Shown: one piece after another, positions 1 through 11,126 of the stretch
Numbering within the stretch: the first letter of the stretch is position 1
Layout of the letters: every line of letters begins with the position of its first letter
DNA from: Megalopta genalis
Taxonomy: Eukaryota > Arthropoda > Insecta > Hymenoptera > Halictidae
Direction of reading: 5' to 3'
Length of the DNA stretch: 64,000 nucleotides
Assembly: GCF_051020955.1 (NCBI RefSeq)
Contig: NC_135013.1
Location: 29,715,302 to 29,779,301 of the forward strand
Notes under the pieces: model-generated
Told to the model about the DNA's origin: nothing
Databases searched by the model: none
Seen by the model: the letters and a program-made list of their open reading frames with translations, nothing else
Made by a program: the position numbers and the translations under genes

Positions 1-581
1 TCCTCGGCGGAGGTGGCGTCGGCCATCAGCCGAGCCCCTCCAGGTGTTCCGGTATTTGTCGTCGGGCCGATCTTCATGTGGGTGTAGTTTATGGTCCGAA
101 AGGGAGGGGGCAAGGGGGTACCGAGATGGGGTCCACTCGATCTGATTTGCGAGCGCCATTACAAGCGGTCGGATCGTTGTAGCCGCAACTGTTGCATTTA
201 TGAATGCGATTACCCTTAATATATCGTCCGTGTAACTCCGCTCGCTAATTCCGTCGGGCTGGAGGAGGCAATAAAATCAGGACGGACTTACGAGTGGTAA
301 TTTCTTCCCCCCCTCCGCGTCGTCTCTCCGCCGACTTTTTCTCACCGGAGCCCCGCGCGCCGTTTTGCTCTTCTTACTCTCTGTCTTCATCGTTTCGCTC
401 GTGACCGGGCCCGGGACCGATCTTTATTTTTCTTCTTCGCGGCTTTCGTGGCGCGCGAGCGTCTTCGGGGCCGTGTAATCGATTAATATTGCTCGCGTCG
501 GGCGCGGGCCGATTTAACCGGCCCCGATCCCCCAGCAGCCGGTTAAACGAATATTTAAGATCGAGATTTTTCTGCGGTCCC
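1..581. other. Stretch without recognised feature
   Basis: Mixed-composition sequence with a GC/CpG-rich part at about 300-540 and C- and G-runs near 100-115 and 306-314. There is no open frame of note and no repeat seen elsewhere in the window. A short frame at the very start reaches a possible donor near 54, but the peptide matches nothing I recognise. Confidence 0.5.
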
Positions 582-1489
582 CGTCAAGCTGCAATCTTGC
601 CAACCGATGCGCAGCCGCGGTTGTAATGTTTATTTTATTCGTTTAGCATCGACGGGTCGCTACCGCCCTTTCAATTTCTCCAGAAAAATGCGGCATGGTA
701 ATCAGAATGGAATAATAATAATAGTAACAATAATAGCGATATCGGTAGTAATAAAGTATTAGTAATAATTTATTAGTAATTAATGTTAGTAATATGTTAT
801 TAGAGTTAATAAAGTAATAATATATATTAGTAATAATAAAGTAGTAATAAAATGAAAACAACGTCAAGCTGCAATCTTGCCGATGCGCAGCCGCGGTTGT
901 AATGTTTATTTTATTCATTTAGTATCGACGAGTCGCTAGCGCCCTTTCAATTTCTTCACATAAATGCGGCATAGTAATCAGAATGGAATAATAATAGTAA
1001 CAATAATAGCAATATCGGTAGTAATAAAATATTAGTAATAATTTATTAGTGATTGATATTAGTAATATATTATTAGTGGTAATAAAATAATAATATATAT
1101 TAGTAATAATAAAGTAATAATATATATTAGTAATAATAAAGTAATAATAAAATGAAAACAACGTCAAGCTGCAATCTTGCCGATGCGCAGCCGCGGTTGT
1201 AATGTTTATTTTATTCATTTAGCATCGACGGGTCGCTACCGCCCTTTCAATTTCTCCACAAAAATACGACATGGTAATCAGAATGGAATAATAATAGTAA
1301 CAATAATAGCAATATCGGTAGTAATAAAATATTAGTAATAATTTATTAGTGATTAATATTAGTAATATATTATTAGTGGTAATAAAATAATAATATATAT
1401 TAGTAATAATAAAGTAATAATATATGTTAGTAATAATAAAGTAATGATATATATTAGTAATAATAAAGTAATAATAAAATGAAAACAAC
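582..1489 (+). repeat. Three-copy tandem repeat, 280/300/328 bp units
   Basis: Three head-to-tail units begin with CGTCAAGCTGCAATCTTGCC at 582, 862 and 1162, and each ends AAAATGAAAACAA. Unit length grows because an internal element of about 27 bp (ATATATTAGTAATAATAAAG core) is present once, twice and three times in successive units. The minus strand stays open through much of each unit, with tyrosine/isoleucine-rich translations that look like by-products of TAATAA-type repeats and not protein. The last unit is followed by unrelated sequence. Confidence 0.9.
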
Positions 1490-1951
1490 GGTTCCAACTG
1501 GTCCAAGCGGTAACCAGTTCTCACATGCAACATGACTAAAATGTACAACACGATCTTAATCGTCGTAGCTTCTGATAACATGATAAAGTTGCTTTTAAAC
1601 TGATTAAAATCGTTATATTATTTTTTAAAAAAAAGTATAACTTTTCACAACAATTTAAGTAAATTGAAGCGAACAATTTTGACCTGTGCGGCAACGTATT
1701 CCTTCCAGAAAAGAGTTGTATGGAGCAGAAAAATTTATATATATTTTTCATTGTTAAACCGAGGATTTTTCATTGTTAAAACTGAAAGTGCAAAAATTGA
1801 TGAACGTATCATTTCCGTCCGCCTAATAACTTACATAAAAAGATAATTCTACGGTAGAATAATTATAACGTATATCAATTCGATCTGCTCACTAATTCAT
1901 ACTTATCTTAGAAAAGAAATGTGCAGTGCAGAGTTTGAGATAAATCATTTC

Positions 1952-2002
<51 letters not shown>

Positions 2003-3560
2003 GAAAAGAGGATTGTACAGTTAGAACAAAAATTACCACGGTTCGCCGAAACTGGTCCCACCGGTTAAGGGTTAAACGCTCGATCGATTGCATGCGAGTT
2101 CAACAGGTTTTTCGATTCGCGTACGATAAAAAGAAAATCGCTCTTACGCCGCGGCGCGGAGCGGAGCGGACAGACCGTGCGATCTCGGGCGTGTAAATTC
2201 GAGAACGGTCTTCTTTCTATTCAGCCTTAGGTATATTTCCGGTCGGTGATTTATCATCTCGAGACAGCTGGAAATGTGCCGTGACTCCGGGCATATTTAT
2301 TCTATCCGCATGTCGTATTCGATAATCTCGGCACCGTAAGCTTCGCATTCCCGATTCGACCGGAAATATCGACGCGATGTATGTTTATACGTGTATGCAC
2401 CTATATCTGCTGTGTACATTTGTACATGGACCCGACTAGAGTGGCTTGACCCAGTTACTGAATTCGAATGATCTCTGTGCTCGAATAGGAGGAGTAACTG
2501 GAAAATTTGTTTGTACCACGAATCTGTTCGCCTTTGGCCTAACAGTCTGAAATGTGTACCAGTGCTGGGAAATGTTCGATCGGTTTTCCGATTAATAGAT
2601 AATCGGCTTCTGATAAGAAGAAATTCAATTTTCATTTTATTTTACTTTATTTTACTTTATTTTACTTTATTCGCCGGAAGATATTAATAGAATTTTCAAG
2701 TATTTCGCTGTGCTACGAGGAAACTTAACATTCTTTTTCTATATGACAATCCTAAACGAAATTATTAATTTATGTTACTTGGGATTGCTGGTTGATATAC
2801 GATTGAAATTGCTATTATCGCCGTGCAATTAATTAGGAAGTCGGTGACTGTAAATTATGGACTTTTAGAAATTACGAAATCACGAAATCATCGCTGGTAG
2901 ATAATTTGTTAATTTAAGTCGTGCACTGGGTGCACGTTTTACCTTGAAGTACCTTCGCTGTTTAGGCTGTTTAGAAACAATTTCTTTATATTTAGAAACA
3001 ATTGTTTTGGAGAAAGTATGAGACTGATATATAATACATTGATATATTAAAATAAATATTTTAAAAGAGAGTTGTAAGAAATGGGGTAAGAAATTTAAAT
3101 TGAATATAAATAAATTGTTTCTTCTAATAATTTTGATAAGTTGAATATTTAAATATAATATAATAATAGTATATTCAAATATAATATTATAAATACTTAT
3201 ATTATAAAATTGAAATATTATTAAATTCTTCTTATGTCCTCGCGCGATTTTACATTTCGACTGCACATTTTTGCTATAAGTGCATAAAATTCGCAGTCTA
3301 CATCTTCGAATGCAATAACTAAAAAATATATATAAACATATAAAATATATAAAAAAACACTGCTGGGCTTTGCATCTGAATAATGAATAACGGCAATAGC
3401 GTCGAAGTTACGAGTACAAATATTACGCGTATGGTAAAAAAGCTACCTCGGGAAGGTCCTTGCTAGTGAATGTTAGAATTTTTATAAACGCGTGGGAAGG
3501 GAGGCGGAAGTTGATAACAGTATGCAAAGAAGGACGATAGTCTAGTCGCGCCGTGGAAGT
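1490..3560. other. Intronic stretch, two simple repeats only
   Basis: Contains a (TC)n microsatellite at about 1952-1997 and a 10-bp repeat (TTTTACTTTA, about 3.5 copies) at 2634-2670. One copy of the dispersed AAATCCGCAGTC-type motif lies at 3276-3301. Otherwise AT-rich with no coding signal; the 112- and 128-codon minus-strand frames here resemble nothing recognisable. Confidence 0.6.
1952..1997. repeat. (TC)n microsatellite
   Basis: Uninterrupted CT/TC dinucleotide run of about 46 bp in intronic sequence. It reads as a GA-rich run on the minus strand, where it gives a meaningless Arg-Glu frame. Confidence 0.95.
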
Positions 3561-3564
3561 CATG

Positions 3565-3770
3565 CAACATTATTCAGTTAGGTGAAATTCTGTGGGAGGG
3601 CGGAAGGGAAAGAAAAGCCAAGTCGCATGATGAAATTCAAGCTATATTATTCATTTGGGCGAAATTCTGCGGGAGAGAAAGGAAGGAAAAAAAACCGCCG
3701 AGTTACCTGATGAAATTCAAACGATATAAATTCATCCGGATGAAATTCCGTGCTAGAAGAAAAGATAAAA
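3565..3770. repeat. Degenerate tandem repeat, about 82-bp unit
   Basis: Three diverged units share the order: ATTCA(T/G)..., GAAATTC(T/C)G(T/C)G, a purine-rich run of GGAAGGGAAAGAAAA type, then GATGAAATTCAA. The third unit runs into the 260-bp duplication that follows. No coding potential. Confidence 0.7.
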
Positions 3771-4194
3771 AATATAATCATGCAGATTAAACCCTACGAA
3801 TGTTTTCATTTCGCTTTCTTTCAAAATTTTGTTCATTTGTAAATGCGCAAAAATTTACAAAGATGCGCGATATATTTTTCACCGATGGTTTTAGTCGGAA
3901 TAAAAATTAAATTTAAAAATCTGTAGTAAAAATTAAATAACAAAGATTACATACTGATTCATAGCGACCGTAAAAATCGTATCACTCCAAGAGTAATGAA
4001 ATTCCATGCTAGAGAAAAGATAAAAAATATAATCATGCAGATTAAACCCTACGAATGTTTTCATTTCGCATTCTTTCAAAATTTTGTTCACTTGTGAACG
4101 CACACCGATGGTTTTAGTCGGAATAAAAATTAAATTTAGAAATCTATAATAAAAATTAAATAATAAAGATTACATACTGATTCATAGCGCCCGT
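3735..4194. repeat. Direct duplication, about 260-bp offset
   Basis: Two near-identical copies, about 3740-3975 and 3997-4194, share long blocks including AATCATGCAGATTAAACCCT and ACCGATGGTTTTAGTCGGAA. The second copy lacks an internal stretch of roughly 40 bp present in the first (around 3842-3880). Both end TACATACTGATTCATAGCG. A simple local tandem duplication followed by a small deletion explains it. Confidence 0.85.
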
Positions 4195-5479
4195 AATTAT
4201 ATTATAGTATCGCAGTTTCTTCTCTTCAAAAATTATTGCCACGAGCAACAGCGAAATAGAAATTCGTTCTTGCTCCAATAACTTAATATTCTGCAACACT
4301 GATCTGAAATTCTTTTAATCAGTCCACTGCTATCAACTGCGTCATCTCGTTCCTATCGTAAATACATGAAGATTCTCGTTTCAGTGTTCGATAACCGTTC
4401 GGAATCGCCACAATATCGCGCTCTAAATTTTACAGGCTTATCTAATTTCAAATAGCCGCGACGTTCGAAATGTATCCAAGTATTTTAAAATATTTCGTAC
4501 ACGTGGCACAAGCTTCTTGACTATCAGTGCACATCCGACGTGCCTTAAAATTGTTGCATGTCGACGGCAACCATTTCGTGCGACAACTAGACCGCGCGCA
4601 CCTTTCTGCGACAGCAGCTTATCGAAATCTCGGGGCCGAGCATAATGTAGCGATATTAACGGCACCCGACTCTCGTTCGCGCTATTTTCCGCGTGCTTCG
4701 TCGCCGAGCATCCCGATCCACATTTCTCCCATTGACTTATCGTCCGTGTTTCCGGCGCGAGGATCCTCGTCCAGCCCAGTCGATTTCAGATCGCGTGATA
4801 CTTTATCGTCGCGGCGCGCAGGGTGTCGTTCTGACGGAATGCGTTACCGTTAATTGATTCTCATCCCGTGGCAGTTGAATGAAATTTCTTACGGTCGCGG
4901 GAATACGCGGCGAACGCGTTCCCATCGCGCGATGCTAATTCGAGGCGAGATCCGAGAGTGCTGGCCGGGGCGCCGTGCGTATATAACGTTTCCTTGGAAC
5001 CCGGACAAAAAAAAAAGAAAGGAGGAGAGAAAAAAATAGAGGAAAACTTGCAACGAAGAGCCGATGGTTGCGATGATTGCGACGTTGGCTGTTGTTGCTA
5101 GGTTCTTTTAATGTCCCACGAAACTTGCCGCTCGATTCGTGCCGCTATCCAAAGCATTCAGGAAGACGATGATGATGCTCTCACTGGCTATGGGAATCAA
5201 AATCAAGACGAAGTAAATATTTATGCGGGATGTGGGTACTCTGTGCTATGTGGGAATGCTTGAAAATATCGGACGACTATTGTTCAGGGATTTCTTTTTT
5301 TTTTTAAAGATGGGGCTACACGATAGTTTTCTGTTTCTTTTGTTGGGATATCGTCTAGCGATGACTCTGCAACGGATGAACTAATCTGGACGAAACCGTT
5401 CGCATTTTGATGAGGATATTTTTATGTTTTTTCTGGGCAGAGGATATATTTTTTACGCCATTTTGCATTTGTACGGTTT
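4195..5479. other. Stretch without recognised gene; CpG-rich 4500-5000
   Basis: A CpG-rich block at about 4500-5000 carries overlapping open frames on both strands (for example 4527-4853 on +), none with a recognisable motif. Overlap on both strands and high CpG point to chance openness. A purine run follows at about 5005-5040. It could be a conserved intronic or regulatory block, but nothing in the sequence decides this. Confidence 0.45.
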
Positions 5480-5806
5480 TAGAGTTGCGCAGTTTTACAT
5501 TTACAGATTTTATATTTTTATAATTTTATATGCATACAATTTTATATTTATACAATTTTATATCCATACAATTTTATATTTATACAATTTTATATTTGTA
5601 CAATTTTATATTCATGCAATTTTACATTTATGCAATTTTACATTTATGCAATTTTATATTTATACAATTTTACGTTTATACAATTTTATATTTATACAAT
5701 TTTACATTTATACAGTTTTACATTCATACAATCTTACATTCATACAATTTTACATTCATATAATTTTACATTCATATAATTTTACATTTATACAATTTTA
5801 CAATCC
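5480..5806 (+). repeat. AT-rich minisatellite, 16-bp unit
   Basis: About 19 copies of a 16-bp unit, ATACAATTTTATATTT with C/T variation (TACATT, TATCC, TGTAC). Because 16 is not a multiple of 3, all three + frames read the same Tyr-Asn-Phe-Ile series, giving a spurious 129-codon frame. No gene is implied. Confidence 0.9.
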
Positions 5807-5915
5807 GAAGTGAAATGTCCACCGTTTTGTAAACAAAGTCAACGGAAGTAAATCGTCATCTTAATAAGCACAATAGAGTCTCGATTCTTCAAACCGACGA
5901 TGTCAGAATTCTCGA

Positions 5916-6012
5916 TACGGTAAATTCCCTCCAATTGTCCCTCAGCTTGGAAACGAAAATCTCCTCGAATTGTCCACTTTTGTTTACAAGCTGAGGGATA
6001 ATTGGATAGAGT
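5916..6012. mobile_element. Family B foldback MITE, short copy
   Basis: Imperfect inverted repeat: CGGTAAATTCCCTCCAATTG at the left, with AGCTTGGAAACGAAAA and an AATTGTCCACTTTTGTTTAC arm, then the return GCTGAGGGATAATTGGATAG. It resembles the CAGTAAATTCTC...TTGTCCATTTTTGT hairpins found elsewhere in the window but is shorter and diverged. Confidence 0.6.
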
Positions 6013-6239
6013 TTCACAATCAATAATAATTTAGTCTAGCTCTGTAACCAAGCTATTCATCCTATTATCCGAACACCTCCATCCACCAAATCATCCTTCG
6101 CGAACAAATGCGGACATGTTCTTCGCTTTTACCATTATTCAAGTCTCACACAATCTAGCTTCTTGCGGAAAATGTTCTTAACCCTTCAGAGGACAATTAC
6201 GTTCGCCGCGCCGAAAGTCCTATCCCATGTTAACCGTCT

Positions 6240-6800
6240 CGGAAAACGTCGTTTATTCCAGTCATAAATGAGACGCCAATTTCTCGTGTCGGCTTCCCGA
6301 TCAAACGAGCCTGCGATTGGTCGTTTTCACGCGACTCGGGCCGTCTCGCGCAGTCGCGACGCCGACGACGGGGCCGCGGAGAGGTGGAAACTAGCGAGAG
6401 AGCAAAGCGTGCAAAGCGGTCGGACGACCGCTGCGGCGTGCTTTACTCCCGTTTAAAGTATTCGCGAATTCCTAAACGAGCGAAGGCGTACCGTTGCGCG
6501 CGTTCCGGCTGCCTCGCCCCTCGTCTTGTCCTCGTCGCTTTTCCTCCGCTGCTCGCGCCTCGCCGCGAGGCCCCCCTCCCTCTCTCTCCCGTTCTCCGGG
6601 CCCCTCTCTAGCCCCCCCCCCCGGGCCCCCCTCTGCCGTGCTTCACCAGCGTCGACCAAAGAGCCACACGAGTGGCTCGTGAGAACCCGCCTTGAATCAC
6701 GCACCGCGGCTCCAACGCCCACGCATATTAAGCGGCCACGCAGACACGTGCAAACAGCGCGCGCCTCCAGCAACATTGTAAATGTTCGACGGTGACGCGG
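6240..6800. other. CpG-rich block, possible regulatory region
   Basis: GC- and CpG-dense island in AT-rich intron, with a CCAAT-type motif in reverse (GATTGGTCG at about 6315) and C/G homopolymer runs at 6611-6630. Open frames exist on both strands (6268-6456, 6453-6776, 6526-6795), but they are Arg/Pro/Ser-rich and mutually antisense, as expected from GC-rich non-coding DNA. An alternative promoter is possible; I see no clear core promoter. Confidence 0.35.
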
Positions 6801-7477
6801 AAACCTACTCGCGTCACGTTGAGGACAGGTTCACAGCTCGCGGCACCGCGTGGATGGAACACCTTGACACCGGACGATAACACGCTAACTTCGCACCGGT
6901 GCGCGTGCTCTCGCCATTTAGGGGTCGCGTCTGATTAGCAGTCTGGAGAAGTTCATCGCCTTTCAGAATCTTTTCTCCCGAAGAGTTGACACGTTCGGTA
7001 CGCCGGATTCCGGGTTTAGGAATCGGGTGTACGCGGCGGTTTTGTAACCGACTCACAGACATCGGAAATAATTGAATTGAAAGAAACGATTTGAATTGAA
7101 AGAAATAATCCTAGAATTGATCCGAAAAAGTTTATCCATATGAGTATGATAGGCTATCATAGAATATAGGGTACTTAGGGTCTTTCTATTTTATTTGTTT
7201 AATATGAATATTATATTATTATAATTTATTATAATAGGGTCTTTCTATTTTCGAATGAAAAATAAAATTATAATTTATAATTTACTGCTTCGCGGACGCG
7301 GATTTTTCAAAGCACACGTTTCACAGAGAATCAGACTCTGTATGGAGAACTTAAAAAAGCTTAAATAAGCGGAGAAATAATATATAATGATTTTTCATCG
7401 CATAATTCTTGATAAGAAGAATTATAAAGAAGAAAATAATTTTCAGATAAACTTCTCCATTCACGCATAAATTGTAA
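6801..7477. other. Stretch without recognised feature
   Basis: A transition from the CpG-rich block to AT-rich DNA. There is a short local repeat of GGGTCTTTCTATTTT at about 7168 and 7237. Nothing else seen. Confidence 0.5.
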
Positions 7478-7680
7478 TCACACTACGGATTTTGTACATT
7501 TATGGCAACATCGAATTCTTATAATTTAAATATTATAAAGCTTGAAGGAATGTTCAAACGCCAATCTATTATTTACAATGTATTAAAATTTAAAAAAAAA
7601 GAAAGAATGAACTAGTTTTTTAGTCTTTATTTCTCACGATTGATGCAGACAATTTTTGCATAAAAATCCGCAGTTCAATT
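7478..7680. mobile_element. Family E MITE candidate, about 200 bp
   Basis: The left end carries ACTACGGATTTTGTACATTT and the right end its imperfect reverse complement, GCATAAAAATCCGCAGTT. The AT-rich interior has no frame. A second element of nearly the same length and the same end motif lies at 50394-50592. The interiors do not align by eye, so the family rests on the ends and length. Confidence 0.5.
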
Positions 7681-7752
7681 GTAATAAAAATCGTACGAAG
7701 TTTAGATAAATGTAATCTTCTCATTGTTATAAAATAATATGCATTAGTCACT

Positions 7753-8023
7753 ATACATATGAGCCGTTTATTTTGAAAGTGGCATAAGTCACTTTGTTTT
7801 TAAGTCGGCCACTTTGTTTTTAAGTCGATATATTTAAGGATTTGCGTTTTAACACGTTTAAAAATATGGATGCTAACTTTCGAGAAGATTCACTTGTATT
7901 TGTTATCTCAGGATACTGATATTTTTCTCAGTATAAATAATTTCGTATAAACATTAAAAAATCACCACTTTTCATTACGATAAAGTGACTTATGCCACTT
8001 TCAAAATAAACGGCTCATATGTA
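7753..8023 (+). mobile_element. Family D foldback MITE, copy 1
   Basis: Terminal inverted repeats start ACATATGAGCCGTTTATTTT and continue through GAAAGTGGCATAAGTCACTTT. The right end is the reverse complement. The TA flanks suggest a Tc1/mariner-type target. A 19-bp internal segment containing CACTTTGTTTTTAAGTCG is doubled only in this copy. The non-coding interior matches copy 2 at 8853-9105 in inverted orientation. Confidence 0.85.
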
Positions 8024-8852
8024 TATAGTAAAGGACTCGATACTTCTATAATTATGTAGATGAATGATACACCAAAAAGGCCGTGGAGTTTTCCATTGGT
8101 AATTTCACGTCGCCTCGTTTGACCAATTTTTTTTTGTCTGCTACGCTGAAATTGGACGAACGCGAATATGAACGAAGGTCGGTCATCAATTTCCCACCGT
8201 GTATTCGCCCGGAGACTATTAGCGATTCTGTTAAGATGAGATCGCTAACGTCGCAAGTCACCGTTCCTATTTTATTGGTACCTCTACGCGTTCAGTTTCG
8301 ATAAAGGTACGGCCGCGGCTAATTATCATGTATCGCGGGTGCGTCGCGAGGCTCAAAGAAAGCTAACATTCTAGGATTCACTGCCGCTCGAAATACCTAC
8401 GAATCCGTAATAGGCCGGCGCGCGACGATTTTTAATGACGTTCATTATGCACCGTCGCCCAGACACCGCTCTCCGTCACCGTGAATAATTTTACTTTCCA
8501 CGGTGCGCAACTACGATTCCATTGATTCTCGATTCTCCGTTCACCGATTAGTCCATCGGCACTCGAATAATCGCCGCGGAAACATACTCGGAGCAACTAT
8601 AATAGCAATCTATATATGTAGATGATATATAATATATAACTATATATAACTATATATATAACTATTATATAACTATAATAGCAATCTATATATATAGAAT
8701 CTATATATATAGATTGCTAAAAATTGTACACGATCTTCTTAAAAATTGTATACGATCAACGTTTGCATACAAAATATTATTATCAATATTAATAAATATT
8801 ACTTTTCTAGCTTCAGCGTAATAAAACGTGCTCTTTCGCCTTTTATTTACTA

Positions 8853-9105
8853 TATACATATGAGCCGTTTATTTTGAAAGTGGCATAAGTCACTTTACCG
8901 TAATGAAAAGTGGTGATTTTTTAATGTTTATACGAAATTATTTATACTGAGAAAAATATCAGTATCCTGAGATAACAAATACAAGTGAATCTTCTCGAAA
9001 GTTAGCATCCATATTTTTAAACGTGTTCAAACGCAAACCCTTAAATATATCGACTTAAAAACAAAGTGACTTATGCCACTTTCAAAATAAACGGCTCATA
9101 TGTAT
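8853..9105 (-). mobile_element. Family D foldback MITE, copy 2 (inverted)
   Basis: Same ends and interior as the element at 7753-8023 but in the opposite orientation and about 18 bp shorter. The flank at 9106-9146 is also an inverted copy of 7712-7752, so the duplicated unit includes DNA outside the element. That argues for local inverted duplication over two independent insertions. Confidence 0.85.
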
Positions 9106-9179
9106 AGTGACTAATGCATATTATTTTATAACAATGAGAAGATTAGATATATATATATCTAATCTTCTCATTGTTATAA

Positions 9180-9211
<32 letters not shown>

Positions 9212-9296
9212 TACATTGAAGCTAGAAAAGTAATATTTATTAATATTGATAATAATATTTTGCATGCAAACGTTGATCGTATACAATTTTTAAGAA

Positions 9297-9919
9297 TCTG
9301 GAGACACCGTATAAATAAATAAAATATTTCGTATTTAACGACTACTTTTATATATCAATTTTATATATAATTCACATTCTTTGTTCTATACAAAACGGTA
9401 CATAATAGTTGAAAATAATATTTGACCACTTAGCTTGTAAATTAATTATATTCCTTGCTTCCATGTAAAATAGCAATTATCAAAAATGTGTTAAAAAATT
9501 ATGAACGCTTTCTACTACTAAAATTCATAAAGCAACTAAAATTTGTGATACTCTCACAAATAGTGTACACATTTTGCCAATGTGACATTTATTCACACAG
9601 TTTTTACATAAAAATGGAATATAAAGATTATTCTGTGATACTAATTTATTTATTAAAAAATCATCGTTTGTTCTAACGTATCGTTTCCACCGTAAAATTA
9701 TAAATGTTGAACGGTAATAATTTGTGCGAACAGGTTCTTGTGCAGAAAATGTATAAATCGTTGCGCAATGGCGCGTTCGTGGATTTTTGAGTACCGAAAA
9801 AATAGAACGATTTTAAAATTTCGAAGCGACGCTCCTCCGATCGTTCTTTAAGTGGCCATTCTTTTCTAACGAGAAGGAACAGTTCCCGCGCACGTGATTA
9901 CGAATATAACCGACGCGCT
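9297..9919. other. Stretch without recognised feature
   Basis: AT-rich; a 73-codon + frame at 9455-9676 matches nothing recognised and has neither a splice context nor a domain. Confidence 0.5.
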
Positions 9920-9960
9920 CACCTGAATATAAAGACAGGTGTCCTCATTCATTCAGCGAA
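9920..9960 (+). promoter_or_regulatory. Candidate TATA promoter flanked by inverted E-boxes
   Basis: TATAAAG lies at 9928-9934, with an Inr-like TTCAG at 9952-9956, a distance in the normal range for TATA and start site. CACCTG (9920-9925) and CAGGTG (9936-9941) flank the TATA symmetrically. CAGGTG/CACCTG are known binding sites of Snail-type zinc fingers and some bHLH factors. Downstream is CpG-moderate sequence without a coding frame, so any transcript would start with a long non-coding leader or be non-coding. Could be chance. Confidence 0.35.
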
Positions 9961-10059
9961 GCCGCCGTCTAGCCCCGAGACGTCGCCCGCAGCGTGGTAT
10001 TTCAGTGGCTTTTCAAACGCGATCGACTGTCATCCGACAGCGACATCATCGAACGACCA

Positions 10060-10345
10060 GCTGAAAATTGATAAAAAGATCGATTAGGTGACGCGCAATC
10101 GAAGATCGATCGGCGAAGATAGTTAATGATCTATACCCGAAGAGCCGAAGATAATTCAAGATTTATAGTTGATAATCCATAGTTGAAGGTCGTCGAATGG
10201 AGATTGATAATTGATACCGGACAATTAAACATTGACGGTTGGCAATCGATAATTAAACGTTGACAGTTGATCGTCGATAATTGCACATCGAAAGCTGAAT
10301 CGATATGCGTATCTATAATTGATGGTTCTGTGATTGATAGTTTAA
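10060..10345. repeat. GATAATTGA-rich degenerate repeat region
   Basis: Frequent variants of GATAATTGA, GATTGATAATTG and GTTGA(T/C) at irregular 10-30 bp spacing, directly downstream of the TATA-like motif. No frame. Probably a decayed short-unit repeat; binding-site clustering cannot be excluded. Confidence 0.4.
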
Positions 10346-11126
10346 TTGTGTACCGTATTATATAATTTTATGCGAAAATTGAGATTAATGGAGTTTCGTT
10401 CGATTAACGCGTTACCATGCGACGTGAACTGTTAATAACACGTGTTTCGAAACGATCTGAAGATTTGCTAAAAATGTCCCAGAAATTTGCTAATAATTAG
10501 TCAAATACGCGAAACTATAAAGACAATTATATAATTTAAGGATATTTTCGATTGTTTTGAATTATTGAAAGAAGACAAATATGTACGTGGTCGTTCAACT
10601 TCTTTTTGTAATTGACTTAGACAATTTTTAAATTGTTTACAGATTCACAGTCTAGTTACGACTAGATTGGCGATCTTTATGAAAAATAAAATTTTCGTAC
10701 ATCAGTTAGAAGAAACAAGAGTTAAATCGAAGCGTGTTTCTTCTTCTGACAGTTCCAAAAACTTGCAAATAATGTAATTGATCGTATGTTATTCGAATAA
10801 CGAATAAAATTTTGTTTTATAGAATTTCTTTGAAGTTTCCTTCGGAGAATTGATTCGAAACGTTATTCGAAGAATTAGTCGAATATTCAAGCATGCATAA
10901 TTCAAGATAATAGTATTAATATTCTGACCTGCTAATATTCTGGATAATGAATATTCTGGCATGCCTATACATCCTTGCCATAAATACATAGAATCCGCAG
11001 TCGAATTATGGCAAGCACTATAACCATTTCTGGAACAGTTCATTAAATTTTCTAACAGCTCGTGCTGCTAACCTTTGTTATTCCTTCCCTCGATGAAACA
11101 AATTCTGAATAGGGTACATCTTTATA
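10346..11126. other. Stretch without recognised gene
   Basis: AT-rich intronic DNA. The only notable item is a copy of the dispersed family E end motif at 10979-11009. An 84-codon minus frame at 10789-11043 overlaps it and is not credible. Confidence 0.5.

Larger units (their letters stand above)
7712..9296. repeat. Nested inverted repeats around the family D pair
   Basis: Outer arms 7712-8023 and 8853-9146 are inverted copies. A second inverted pair, about 8735-8822 and 9212-9296 (sharing AAAGTAATATTTATTAATAT, plus GATCGTATACAATTTTTAAGA on the other strand), brackets copy 2. Positions 9106-9185 form a palindrome around a TATATA core, followed by a (TA)n run to about 9212. The spacer 8024-8734 contains unremarkable mixed sequence and a TATATA-rich palindrome at about 8590-8720. 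Confidence 0.75.

Noticed and set aside
5424..5813. 129-codon Tyr/Phe/Ile-rich frame
   Set aside because: Entirely the translation of a 16-bp AT minisatellite, with the same peptide in other frames.
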